Shown piece by piece: positions 34,104 through 42,560 of a stretch of 64,000 nt of DNA; position 1 is the first letter of the stretch, and each line of letters starts with the position of its first letter. Under the pieces are notes generated by a model. That model was not told where the DNA came from, ran no database searches, and saw only the letters and a list, made by a program, of their open reading frames with translations. The position numbers were made by a program, and so were the translations under genes. The DNA comes from Chitinophagales bacterium (GTDB lineage: Bacteria; Bacteroidota; Bacteroidia; Chitinophagales; Saprospiraceae): positions 1 through 64,000 of the forward strand of contig JAFLBO010000019.1 in NCBI GenBank assembly GCA_017303475.1. Direction: 5' to 3'.

Positions 34104-34127
34104 GTGGGAGTTTGTGGGAAAATATGG
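34104..34127 (+). promoter_or_regulatory. GTGG-N6-GTGG-N6-ATGG repeats overlapping the mraZ promoter
   Basis: Three words (GTGG 34104, GTGG 34114, ATGG 34124) spaced exactly 10 bases, also readable as TGGGA-N5-TGGGA-N5-TGGAA. This matches the TGGGN-N5 repeat bound by E. coli MraZ upstream of its own operon. The second word covers the -33 element, so binding would block transcription. Confidence 0.6.
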
Positions 34128-34145
34128 AAATTGTAAATACTTTTG
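34111..34145 (+). promoter_or_regulatory. Promoter of the dcw cluster
   Basis: TTTG at 34111-34114 and TACTTTTG at 34138-34145, 23 bases apart, match the Bacteroidota -33/-7 promoter. The leader to the mraZ ATG would be about 70 nt. Confidence 0.6.
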
Positions 34146-34220
34146 TCCCTGTGAAATGGTGGCTTATCCCACATACGCCCCGGCTCACACTTAGCAGAAG
34201 TACGGTCCCACACCACTACC

Positions 34221-34703
34221 ATGCAACTTATAGGCGAATATCCGGTGGCCCTTGACGAAAAGGGTCGTCTGCGCTTGCCAACTGCGCTGCTCCGTCAGTT
34301 GCCCGCTCATGCAGCAGGGTCCAACGGCGAGGGTGCATCTTATGAGTTTGTGGTAAACCGGGGGTTTGAGAAGTGTCTCACACTTTACCCCAAACCGGTC
34401 TGGGACGGCATAGCTGCCAAGTTGAGCCGTCTCAATAGTTTCAATGACCGGAACCGCGCGTTTATCCGCTCCTTCCATTACGGAGCATATCCATTAACTA
34501 CGGATAGCGCGGACAGAATCCTGTTACAGAAGCCTTTGTTGGACTATGCGGATATAGCCAAAGAAGCTGTATTGCTTGCCATGGGTGGCAAGATTGAAAT
34601 CTGGTCGCCAGAGCAGTACACTTCCACCGCCGCCTTTGATCCGAACGAGTTTGCCGATTTGGCCAACACGGTGATGGGTGGTGATGACGAGATTGAGCTT
34701 TAA
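34221..34703 (+). CDS. mraZ: Transcriptional regulator MraZ
   Basis: 160 residues with two AbrB/SpoVT-like halves: MQLIGEYPVALDEKGRLRLPTALL at the N-terminus and FHYGAYPLTTDSADRILLQKPLLDYADI in the second half. MraZ is an oligomeric DNA-binding protein that represses its own dcw operon and lies, as here, first in the cluster ahead of rsmH. Slightly longer than the typical ~150 residues because of an insertion at residues 33-40 and a C-terminal tail. Three operator-like repeats stand upstream. Confidence 0.93.
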   Translation: MQLIGEYPVALDEKGRLRLPTALLRQLPAHAAGSNGEGASYEFVVNRGFEKCLTLYPKPVWDGIAAKLSRLNSFNDRNRAFIRSFHYGAYPLTTDSADRILLQKPLLDYADIAKEAVLLAMGGKIEIWSPEQYTSTAAFDPNEFADLANTVMGGDDEIEL

Positions 34704-34775
34704 GCGAGCCGTCTGTGCCTGGCTGCGGCCAAAGGCTGATAGTAACCGCTGGAAGTTCATCCTTCAGATTGAACT

Positions 34776-35693
34776 ATGGTGTACCACGAAACTGTCCTCT
34801 TGTACGAAAGCATTGATTTACTGGGCGTTACGCCTGGTGGAACCTATGTTGACGCAACGTTTGGCGGAGGCGGGCACTCCCGTTTGATCCTGGAGAAAAT
34901 GGGCGGAAAAGGCCGCTTGTTTGCTTTTGATCAGGATGAAGACGCCAAACGAAACACAGAGCAGCCGGAATTTTCAGGCAATCCGGGATTCGTTTTTGTT
35001 CCATCCAATTTCAGGCACTTGAAACGTCAGTTGCGGGCAGAAGGTGTTCGACCGGGCACTGTGCAAGGCATTCTGGCCGATTTGGGCGTGAGCAGTTATC
35101 AGCTGGACACCGCCGAGCGTGGGTTCTCTTATCGTTTTGATGCAGCACTCGATATGCGCATGAACCGGCAAGATGGCGAAACCGCTGCCGATTTGCTTAA
35201 TGCCCGGAATGCAGAAGAACTCCAGCGGATATTCAGCGAACTGGGCGAGGTGCGCAATGCCAAAACGCTCGCGCATGCCGTTGTGCGTGAACGCGAAAAA
35301 CTCCCGTTCAGAACCACCGGAGATTTGGTTGAACTGTGCAGTAAAAACCTCATGGGCGAACGCATGCGCTACTTGTCGCAGGTGTTTCAGGCCCTGCGGA
35401 TGGAAGTAAACGATGAACTGGGAGCGCTGGAAGATTTTCTCAAGGATGCCCTGGAAATGCTGGCCCCGGAAGGCCGACTGGCAGTTATCACCTTCCATAG
35501 CCTGGAAGACAGGATGGTTAAAAATTTCCTGAAAACAGGCAACATAAATGGCGAAATAAACCAGGATTTCTATGGAAACATCAGCAGACCCTGGACCCTC
35601 ATCACAAAAAAACCGGTTGAACCCGGACAAAAAGAAATCAACCAAAACACCCGGGCCAGAAGCTCAAAACTCAGAGTAGCCTCAAAAATCTAA
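34776..35693 (+). CDS. rsmH: 16S rRNA (cytosine(1402)-N(4))-methyltransferase
   Basis: 305 residues, matching RsmH (MraW). Starts MVYHETVLLYESIDLL; SAM-binding VDATFGGGGHSRLIL, then LADLGVSSYQLD, RGFSYRFDAALDMRM and the C-terminal ITFHSLEDRMVK and NTRARSSKLRVA blocks. It methylates N4 of C1402 in 16S rRNA. Second gene of the dcw cluster, 72 bp behind mraZ. Confidence 0.96.
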   Translation: MVYHETVLLYESIDLLGVTPGGTYVDATFGGGGHSRLILEKMGGKGRLFAFDQDEDAKRNTEQPEFSGNPGFVFVPSNFRHLKRQLRAEGVRPGTVQGILADLGVSSYQLDTAERGFSYRFDAALDMRMNRQDGETAADLLNARNAEELQRIFSELGEVRNAKTLAHAVVREREKLPFRTTGDLVELCSKNLMGERMRYLSQVFQALRMEVNDELGALEDFLKDALEMLAPEGRLAVITFHSLEDRMVKNFLKTGNINGEINQDFYGNISRPWTLITKKPVEPGQKEINQNTRARSSKLRVASKI

Positions 35694-35734
35694 TCACTCA
35701 CTCACTCACTCATTCACTCATTCACTCACTCACA
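35694..35734 (+). repeat. TCACTCACTCATTCACTCA tandem tract directly before ftsL
   Basis: Forty G-free bases of CACT/CATT words occupying the whole gap from the rsmH stop to the TTG start codon of ftsL. Confidence 0.85.
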
Positions 35735-36043
35735 TTGGCCAACAAGCTCCTCAACGCCCTCAACGTTAGTCGCCACACCACCGATCTGGTTTTTGGCAAC
35801 TTTCAGTTTCTGCTCTTCCTGGGCGGATTGGGTATTTTGTACATCGCCAATGCGCATTACGCAGAGAAAGGAGTGCGCAGGATACAATTGTTGCAGAAAG
35901 AAATAAAAGAGCTCAAATGGGAATACACCTCCATCAAAAGCGAGACCATGTATAAAAGCATGCAAAGTCAAATTGATGAAGATCTGGAGCCTGTAGGACT
36001 CGATCTGGAAAATAAAGGCCCCAAAGTCATCATCTTAAAATAA
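35735..36043 (+). CDS. ftsL: Cell division protein FtsL-like
   Basis: 102 residues: short N-terminus, one membrane helix (FQFLLFLGGLGILYIANAHY, about residues 23-42), and a heptad-containing C-terminal part (IQLLQKEIKELKWEYTSIKS) that ends VIILK. The size, topology and place between rsmH and ftsI match Bacteroidota FtsL, which pairs with FtsB/DivIC and FtsQ. Start codon is TTG, immediately after the tandem tract; the first in-frame ATG lies 71 codons in (MYKSM), past the membrane helix. Sequence similarity is low in this family, so identity rests partly on position. Confidence 0.8.
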   Translation: MANKLLNALNVSRHTTDLVFGNFQFLLFLGGLGILYIANAHYAEKGVRRIQLLQKEIKELKWEYTSIKSETMYKSMQSQIDEDLEPVGLDLENKGPKVIILK

Positions 36044-36054
36044 CAAGTTAATCT

Positions 36055-36075
36055 TCCCGGAATGCCTTTCCGGGA
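36055..36075 (+). repeat. Hairpin between ftsL and ftsI
   Basis: TCCCGGAA / TTCCGGGA, 8-bp stem, TGCCT loop. The same stem sequence recurs at 47802-47822 between murC and ftsQ. Confidence 0.6.
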
Positions 36076-36097
36076 TGCCTAAACCACATCAACCCTC

Positions 36098-38263
36098 GTG
36101 CTCAACATCAAAAACGAAGTCCTCATCCGTGTGTACTCGGTGGCAGCCGTAGTACTGGTGGTGGCTGTTGTGATCTTGATGCGCCTGGTTCAACTTACGG
36201 TAACGGATGCCCACATCTGGGAAGCCAAAGCCGATAGTCTGTATGTAAAACTTGTAGATGTACCCAGCCAACGAGGTAATGTGCTGGCCGATGACGGATC
36301 ACTGCTGGCTACCTCATTGCCGTTCTTTGACATACATTTTGACGCGAAAGCCGAAGGGCTGACGGAGGAAATATTTAATGATCAGGCTGTAGATAGCCTG
36401 GCATGGTTGCTTTCCACGTACATCGACCCGCAGTATACGCCAGGCGCGTACCGGGAATGGCTGGACACATTGCGCCATGCCGATCCGCGCACCCGTGGTA
36501 TCCGGTACGTGCCCATTGCCAAGAACCTGCCTTATTCCAAATACCTGCTGATTAAGTCTTTCCCGATTTTCCGGGAAGGTCGTCATGCCGGTGGTTTCAT
36601 TGCCGAGCAGGTGAGCAAACGGGAAAGGCCGTTTAAGATCCTGGCTCAGCGTACCATTGGTTATGCGCAGCGGGAAGGCGCCCTGCCCGTGGGTATTGAA
36701 GGTAGTTTTAACACCATTTTGGATGGAAAACGGGAAGATTATCCCAAACAACTCATGCTCCGGGTGCCGGGCGATGTGTACATCCCGGTAGACGATCTGG
36801 CTGAAATTGAGCCGGCCGCCGGCGATGATGTGGTAACTACCCTCGATATCAATATTCAGGATGCGGCTGAAACAGCCCTGCTAAATGCCTGCCAAACGCA
36901 CAATGCCGACCACGGTTGCGCCATTGTTATGGAGGTGAAAACCGGTAAAATCAGGGCTATGGCCAATATCGGCAGAACCCAGGCAGAAGGCAAAACCGGA
37001 TACTGGGAGACTTATAACTACGCCGTGGGCGAGCGCGTGGAGCCCGGCTCCATGTTCAAACTGGCCACATTCATGGCGCTTATGGAGACGGGGGCCATCG
37101 ACGATTTTGAAGAAAAAGTGCCCGTTTATAAGGGTAAAGTGCAGATATACGATGAAGAATTGGTGGATGCGCATCCGCATGGCATGGACTCCATGAGCAT
37201 CAAACAAATTTTTGCGCTGTCGTCTAACGTGGGTACAGCAACCCTGACCCAGAAGTATTTCAAAAACAAATCGGCAGCATTCGTTCAACAACTGCGTGAA
37301 TTCAATCTGGATCAACCCACAGGAATTGAAATCGGCGGAGAAGAGAACCCAATCCTGAAAAACCCGGACGACCCCAAAAGCGAATGGAGCGGCACAACAC
37401 TGCCCTGGATGAGTATTGGATATGAGCTGTTGCTCACACCCTTACAAATGCTCACCTTCTTCAATGCGGTGGCCAACGATGGCCGCTTAATGCGCCCCTA
37501 TCTGGTGCAGCGTACCGAGCATTATGGCGAAATGGTGAAGGAATTCAGGCCATACACCGTAAAAAGAAGTATCGCTTCCCAAAACACCATCCGTAAAGCG
37601 AAAGAGCTTTTGAAAGAGGTAGTGAAGACAGGTACGGCTAAAAATATCCAACCGGCCTACTTCGATATTGCAGGCAAAACAGGCACAGCCCAGTTGAACT
37701 ACCACAAATTCCGGGCTTCCAAGGGCATTCGGCACCAGGCCGGATTTTGCGGGTTTTTCCCGGCAGATAATCCGGTGTATTCCTGTATCGTGGTAATCAG
37801 CGAGCCGGAACGCGGCGGTTATCACGGGGCGGAAGTGGCGGCTCCTGTTTTTAGGCAAATTGCAGACAAGTGTTTTGCCATGAAGGCGGAGTTGCATACG
37901 CCTATCAATGCTGCTAAACCATCGCCTTTGCGCAAAAATCAAATGCCTGGTTTTGATGCCGGCAGAAAGGAAGACTTAAAAGAAAGTATGGAATGGCTTG
38001 GGCTGGATTTCAATATGGGCGAAGATGTGGAAGAATGGGGTGTACTGGTGGCTAAAGACAGTGTTGGACTCAACCTGCAAAACCGTTCAGTGAACGATAA
38101 AACAGTGCCTTCGGTGGTAGGCATGGGGTTGAAAGACGCCATTTACCTGCTGGAAAACCGGGGTTGTAAGGTTAGAGCGGATGGAATAGGAAAGGTGCGA
38201 AGTCAGAGTCTGGCGCCAGGCACTAAAGCCAATGGACAAACCTGTGTATTGTACTTAAACTAA
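36098..38263 (+). CDS. ftsI: Septal peptidoglycan transpeptidase (FtsI/PBP) with PASTA domain
   Basis: 721 residues. Membrane anchor VAAVVLVVAVVILMRLVQLT at about residues 11-30, a dimerisation domain, and a class B transpeptidase domain with Ser318-x-x-Lys321 (SMFK), Ser375-Ser-Asn377 and Lys527-Thr-Gly529. The last ~55 residues form one PASTA domain (VPSVVGMGLKDAIYLLENRG). It cross-links new septal peptidoglycan together with FtsW. Starts with GTG. Confidence 0.94.
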   Translation: MLNIKNEVLIRVYSVAAVVLVVAVVILMRLVQLTVTDAHIWEAKADSLYVKLVDVPSQRGNVLADDGSLLATSLPFFDIHFDAKAEGLTEEIFNDQAVDSLAWLLSTYIDPQYTPGAYREWLDTLRHADPRTRGIRYVPIAKNLPYSKYLLIKSFPIFREGRHAGGFIAEQVSKRERPFKILAQRTIGYAQREGALPVGIEGSFNTILDGKREDYPKQLMLRVPGDVYIPVDDLAEIEPAAGDDVVTTLDINIQDAAETALLNACQTHNADHGCAIVMEVKTGKIRAMANIGRTQAEGKTGYWETYNYAVGERVEPGSMFKLATFMALMETGAIDDFEEKVPVYKGKVQIYDEELVDAHPHGMDSMSIKQIFALSSNVGTATLTQKYFKNKSAAFVQQLREFNLDQPTGIEIGGEENPILKNPDDPKSEWSGTTLPWMSIGYELLLTPLQMLTFFNAVANDGRLMRPYLVQRTEHYGEMVKEFRPYTVKRSIASQNTIRKAKELLKEVVKTGTAKNIQPAYFDIAGKTGTAQLNYHKFRASKGIRHQAGFCGFFPADNPVYSCIVVISEPERGGYHGAEVAAPVFRQIADKCFAMKAELHTPINAAKPSPLRKNQMPGFDAGRKEDLKESMEWLGLDFNMGEDVEEWGVLVAKDSVGLNLQNRSVNDKTVPSVVGMGLKDAIYLLENRGCKVRADGIGKVRSQSLAPGTKANGQTCVLYLN

Positions 38264-38272
38264 TGAACCGTA

Positions 38273-39736
38273 GTGCAACTAATTGAACTCATACAAGGCC
38301 TGCAAGGGCTTGACATCCAGGGAGAAACCCGGATCGACATCGGACAAATCCGGTTCGATAGTCGTATGGTTACGCCCGGAGATGTATTTGTGGCGGTACG
38401 CGGTGCAGCGGCGGATGGACATCAATTTATACCTGTGGCGCTTGAGAAAGGGGCAAAGGTGATTGTTTGTGAAGCCTGGACCGGTGTTTCAGAAGCAACC
38501 GTCATTCGGGTGAAAGACAGTGCGGAAATGTTGGGGGTACTGGCCTCCCGTTTTTACGGCAATCCTTCAGACGCTTTTACGCTGATTGGGATAACAGGTA
38601 CGAATGGAAAAACCACGACTACTACCCTGCTGTGGCAATTATTTACGGCATTGGGGTATAAATGCGGTCTGATTGGCACTGTAGAAAACAGGATTGGCGA
38701 GACCATCATTCCCAGTACTCACACTACGCCGGATGCGGTTCGGCTGCATGCTTTGTTTCGCGAAATGGCAGATGCCGGTTGTAGTCATGTGTTTATGGAA
38801 GTGAGCAGTCATGCCGTGCATCAGCGCCGGATTGCGGGTGCAAAGTTTGCGGGCGGAGTATTCACCAACCTGACACACGACCACCTGGACTATCACGGTT
38901 CCTTTGCCAACTACAGGGATGCCAAAAAGAAGTTCTTTGACGATTTACCTAAAGGTGCTTTTGCCCTGACCAATGTAGACGATAAAAACGGCATGGTCAT
39001 GTTGCAAAACACTCAGGCGCGCAAATACAGTTACGGTTTGAAAAAGCCGGCTGATTTCAAAAGCAAAATTATTGAAAACAGCCTGACCGGCCTGCATCTG
39101 GAGCTGAACGGAATGGAGTTGTTTGTACGGTTGATTGGCGAGTTTAATGCCTATAACCTCACAGCAGCTTATGCGGTAGGCGCACTGTTGAGCGAGGGAA
39201 ACCGGCAGGTAGGGACGGATCAATTGCTCACAGCGCTGAGTAATCTGCCTGGCGCTGAAGGACGTTTTGAATACGTGGTGCATCCTGTGAAACTGGGCTG
39301 TATAGGCATAATAGATTATGCGCACACGCCTGATGCACTGGAAAAAGTGTTGGAAACCATTGCCAAACTGAAAAAGAAAACATCGAGGGTAATCACCGTG
39401 TCTGGAGCTGGTGGCGACCGGGATAAGACCAAACGGCCGGTAATGGCCCAGGTTTGCGCCCAACTGAGTGATCAACTCATTCTGACCTCAGATAACCCCA
39501 GGACCGAAGATCCGGCGGCTATCCTCAAAGACATGGAGGCTGGCCTGGATGAAAAGGGATTGCAAAAAACGCTGGTCATTCAGGATCGTGAGCAGGCCAT
39601 CAAAACGGCCGTCAGGCTTGCCGGTCCGGGCGATGTGATTCTGGTGGCCGGAAAAGGACATGAGAAGTACCAGGACATACAGGGTGTTAAACATCCGTTC
39701 GACGACAAAGCGATGTTGTTGAAATATTTTGAATAG
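38273..39736 (+). CDS. murE: UDP-N-acetylmuramoyl-L-alanyl-D-glutamate--2,6-diaminopimelate ligase
   Basis: 487 residues. N-terminal uridine-binding part, ATP-binding GTNGKTTTTTL (about 109-119), HTTPDA, EVSSHAVHQRR, NLTHDHLDYHG, and the C-terminal DNPR (Asp407-Arg410), which in MurE recognises meso-diaminopimelate rather than lysine. So the stem peptide probably contains mDAP. Starts with GTG 9 bases after the ftsI stop. Confidence 0.95.
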   Translation: MQLIELIQGLQGLDIQGETRIDIGQIRFDSRMVTPGDVFVAVRGAAADGHQFIPVALEKGAKVIVCEAWTGVSEATVIRVKDSAEMLGVLASRFYGNPSDAFTLIGITGTNGKTTTTTLLWQLFTALGYKCGLIGTVENRIGETIIPSTHTTPDAVRLHALFREMADAGCSHVFMEVSSHAVHQRRIAGAKFAGGVFTNLTHDHLDYHGSFANYRDAKKKFFDDLPKGAFALTNVDDKNGMVMLQNTQARKYSYGLKKPADFKSKIIENSLTGLHLELNGMELFVRLIGEFNAYNLTAAYAVGALLSEGNRQVGTDQLLTALSNLPGAEGRFEYVVHPVKLGCIGIIDYAHTPDALEKVLETIAKLKKKTSRVITVSGAGGDRDKTKRPVMAQVCAQLSDQLILTSDNPRTEDPAAILKDMEAGLDEKGLQKTLVIQDREQAIKTAVRLAGPGDVILVAGKGHEKYQDIQGVKHPFDDKAMLLKYFE

Positions 39737-39749
39737 CAAAAGAAAACAC

Positions 39750-39834
39750 CCCGCTCCATGCGGGTAAAGATAAAATAGTGGAGGGACTACTATTTTGATT
39801 TTGAGCCGGTTGCGGGGCGATGAAACATCGCCCC
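39750..39834 (+). promoter_or_regulatory. Three consecutive hairpins between murE and mraY
   Basis: Hairpin 1: CCCGC TCCAT GCGGG (39750-39764). Hairpin 2: AAAATAGT / ACTATTTT with a 9-nt loop (39772-39796). Hairpin 3: GGGGCGATG AAA CATCGCCCC (39814-39834). None has a T run and all lie in the unbroken dcw transcript, so attenuation, RNA processing or a palindromic repeat are possible. Confidence 0.6.
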
Positions 39835-39872
39835 ACAGCCAAATTGATTACATGAATGAAATTGGTAACACC

Positions 39873-41132
39873 ATGCTGACCCATCTGTTTGAATACTTAA
39901 AAGAACATTACGACCTGCCGGGAGCGGGCTTGTTCAAGTTTATCTCGTTCAGGGCAGGTATTGCCATGTTGTTATCTCTGCTGATTTCTCTGGTTATCGG
40001 CAAAAGGATCATCGACTGGCTGAGAAGGGCGCAGATTGGTGAAACAGTGCGCGATTTGGGGCTGGCCGGACAAACCTCCAAAGCAGGTACCCCTACTATG
40101 GGAGGTATCATCATTGTGGCAGCCACCTTGATCCCATGTCTGCTCATGGCCCGGCTGGATAATGTGTACATCCTGCTAATGCTTTTCAGTACAGTCTGGA
40201 TGTTTACCATCGGGTTTATAGACGATTACATAAAGGTGTTCAAAAAAGATAAAGAGGGGTTGAAAGGACGGTTTAAAATCATGGGTCAGGTTGGTTTGGG
40301 TTTGATTGTGGGTATTACCATGTTGATAAACGATGAAGTAGTGGTGCGGATGGATCCGGAAACAGCTGCACAAAAAGGGTACACCGTGATGGAAACCCTG
40401 TTTGTCAAAGATCCCACTGCTGCCAACACTTACAAGGAGATGGTGTACGTGAAAGCGCCCATCACCAATGTGCCATTCTTCAAAAACAACGAGCTGGATT
40501 ACTCCCGTTTTCTGTGGTTTTTGGGGGATAATGCCAGGGATTTGAGCTCTATTTTCTTCGTCATCATGGTTATAATAGTCATAACGGCGGTGAGTAACGG
40601 AGCAAACCTGACGGATGGACTGGATGGACAGGCTGCGGGTGTTTCGGCGATCGTGATTTTTGCTTTGGGTATGCTGGCCTATTTGAGCGGTAACTCCCTG
40701 GCTGCAGACTTTTTGAAGATTTTTTACATTCCGTATAGTAGCGAATTGGTGGTGTTTTCGGCTTGTTTGCTGGGTGGTTGTATCGGCTTTTTGTGGTACA
40801 ACGTATTTCCGGCACGGGTATTCATGGGCGATACAGGTAGTTTAACGCTGGGTGGCATCATCGCTTCCCTGGCCATTATTACCCGAAAAGAACTCCTGAT
40901 CCCGGTTTTGTGCGGAGTATTTCTGATTGAAAACCTGTCTGTAATCATTCAGGTATGGTATTTCAAATATACCAAAAAGAAATACGGAGAGGGTAGGAGG
41001 GTGTTCCTGATGGCGCCGCTTCACCACCACTATCAGAAAAAAGGATACCATGAAGTGACCATTTCAGTGCGCTTCTGGATAGTACAAATACTGTTGGCTG
41101 TAGCCACCATTATTACACTGAAGATACGATAA
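39873..41132 (+). CDS. mraY: Phospho-N-acetylmuramoyl-pentapeptide transferase
   Basis: 419 residues from MLTHLFEYLKEHYDLPGAGL, which aligns with the usual MraY N-terminus. Ten or so membrane helices, with KAGTPTMGG, GFIDDYIKV, GANLTDGLDGQAAG, VFMGDTGSL and the C-terminal PLHHHYQKKGYHE motifs. A loop of about 60 residues near residues 150-215 is longer than in E. coli, as in other Bacteroidota. It attaches UDP-MurNAc-pentapeptide to undecaprenyl phosphate (lipid I). ATG 39852 is an alternative start. Confidence 0.94.
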   Translation: MLTHLFEYLKEHYDLPGAGLFKFISFRAGIAMLLSLLISLVIGKRIIDWLRRAQIGETVRDLGLAGQTSKAGTPTMGGIIIVAATLIPCLLMARLDNVYILLMLFSTVWMFTIGFIDDYIKVFKKDKEGLKGRFKIMGQVGLGLIVGITMLINDEVVVRMDPETAAQKGYTVMETLFVKDPTAANTYKEMVYVKAPITNVPFFKNNELDYSRFLWFLGDNARDLSSIFFVIMVIIVITAVSNGANLTDGLDGQAAGVSAIVIFALGMLAYLSGNSLAADFLKIFYIPYSSELVVFSACLLGGCIGFLWYNVFPARVFMGDTGSLTLGGIIASLAIITRKELLIPVLCGVFLIENLSVIIQVWYFKYTKKKYGEGRRVFLMAPLHHHYQKKGYHEVTISVRFWIVQILLAVATIITLKIR

Positions 41133-41141
41133 ACGACAGTC

Positions 41142-42476
41142 ATGAAAAAACGAATCGTCATACTAGGCTCCGGGGAATCCGGTACAGGAGCGGCCAGATT
41201 GGCCAGTTTCCTGGGCTTCGACGTGTTCGTAAGCGATAAAGGGCCGATCAAGGATGTTTTTAAACAGGAACTAGATGCCTACGGAATTCCCTGGGAGGAA
41301 AACCAGCATACCCTGGCACAAATCCTGAATGCTTCCGAGATCATCAAAAGTCCGGGCATCCCTGAGAAAAGCGATGTGATGAAGGCCGTGCGGGAAAAAG
41401 GCATCAACGTGATCGGAGAAATTGAATTTGGATACAGATATGCGGGAAAATGCAGGATAGTGGCCATTACCGGCTCCAATGGTAAAACTACTACTACTGA
41501 GCTCACATGGCACTTGATGCATGAAGCCGGATTGCCCGTTCGAAAAGGGGGCAATGTGGGGAATTCCTTTGCCAGAATGGTGCTGGACGACCTGATGAGT
41601 GGCCATATCAAAAGTAAGGAAAGGGTGTTTGTACTGGAGGTTTCCAGCTTCCAACTGGATGATATTCAGGAGTTCAGACCCTATATTTCTATGCTGCTGA
41701 ACATTACGCCGGATCACCTGGATCGCTATGAGTACAAGTTGGAAAACTACGCGGCGGCCAAGTTCAGGATAAGTATGAATCAGCGCAGAGGTGATAAGTT
41801 CATTTACAACGGATATGATCCGGTGATTCAGGAGAACTGGAAGGAAACCGGCGCTAAAAAGATGGCTATCCGGAAAGGCTTTTACAAAAACGGGGAGATA
41901 CGTGTGGGCAGTTTTCGGTTTGATATGACCCAATCGGCGCTGAAAGGACCGCATAACATGTTCAACGCGGTTTGTGCCATTCGGGCAGCGCTGCTTTTGG
42001 GTGCTGATCCGGCCAAAATTCAACAAGGATTAAACTCTTTTGAAACGCCACCGCACCGATTGGAGAAAGTGGCGGTGATTAAGGGAGTTACCTGGATAAA
42101 TGACTCCAAAGCCACGAATGTTGACTCCGTGTTCTATGCCCTGCAAGCGATGGATGCGCCAACGGTGTGGATCGTTGGCGGCCAGGACAAGGGGAACGAC
42201 TACGAGCCGCTCTTGAAATGGGTGAAAAAAAAGGTGAAGGCCATCGTTTGCATGGGCGTAGATAACACCAAGATTATCAAGGCATTCAAAGGCATGAAAA
42301 AACCAATGGTGGAAACCTCAAGCGCTCAGGAAGCAGTATCTCAGTCGGCAAAATTGGCGGAAGCCGGAGATATCGTGCTATTAAGTCCTGCATGTGCGAG
42401 TTTCGATCTGTTCAAAAATTATGAAGATCGGGGCGCACAATTCAGGGCTGCCGTTCTGAAAATGAAATCTGATTAA
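41142..42476 (+). CDS. murD: UDP-N-acetylmuramoylalanine--D-glutamate ligase
   Basis: 444 residues. N-terminal KKRIVILGSGESGTGAARLA binds UDP-sugar, GSNGKTTTTELTWHLM (from residue 111) binds ATP, and VSSFQLDDI, NITPDHLDRYEY, HRLEKV and VDSVFYAL follow. It adds D-glutamate to UDP-MurNAc-L-Ala. 9 bases separate it from mraY. Confidence 0.95.
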   Translation: MKKRIVILGSGESGTGAARLASFLGFDVFVSDKGPIKDVFKQELDAYGIPWEENQHTLAQILNASEIIKSPGIPEKSDVMKAVREKGINVIGEIEFGYRYAGKCRIVAITGSNGKTTTTELTWHLMHEAGLPVRKGGNVGNSFARMVLDDLMSGHIKSKERVFVLEVSSFQLDDIQEFRPYISMLLNITPDHLDRYEYKLENYAAAKFRISMNQRRGDKFIYNGYDPVIQENWKETGAKKMAIRKGFYKNGEIRVGSFRFDMTQSALKGPHNMFNAVCAIRAALLLGADPAKIQQGLNSFETPPHRLEKVAVIKGVTWINDSKATNVDSVFYALQAMDAPTVWIVGGQDKGNDYEPLLKWVKKKVKAIVCMGVDNTKIIKAFKGMKKPMVETSSAQEAVSQSAKLAEAGDIVLLSPACASFDLFKNYEDRGAQFRAAVLKMKSD

Positions 42477-42560
42477 GGTGAAGAACTTGCTCATCTTAAC
42501 TATGGTGTTACCAGTGGAAACACCTTAAAACCAATTGGTAGCACAACTAAAAGATAAGAG

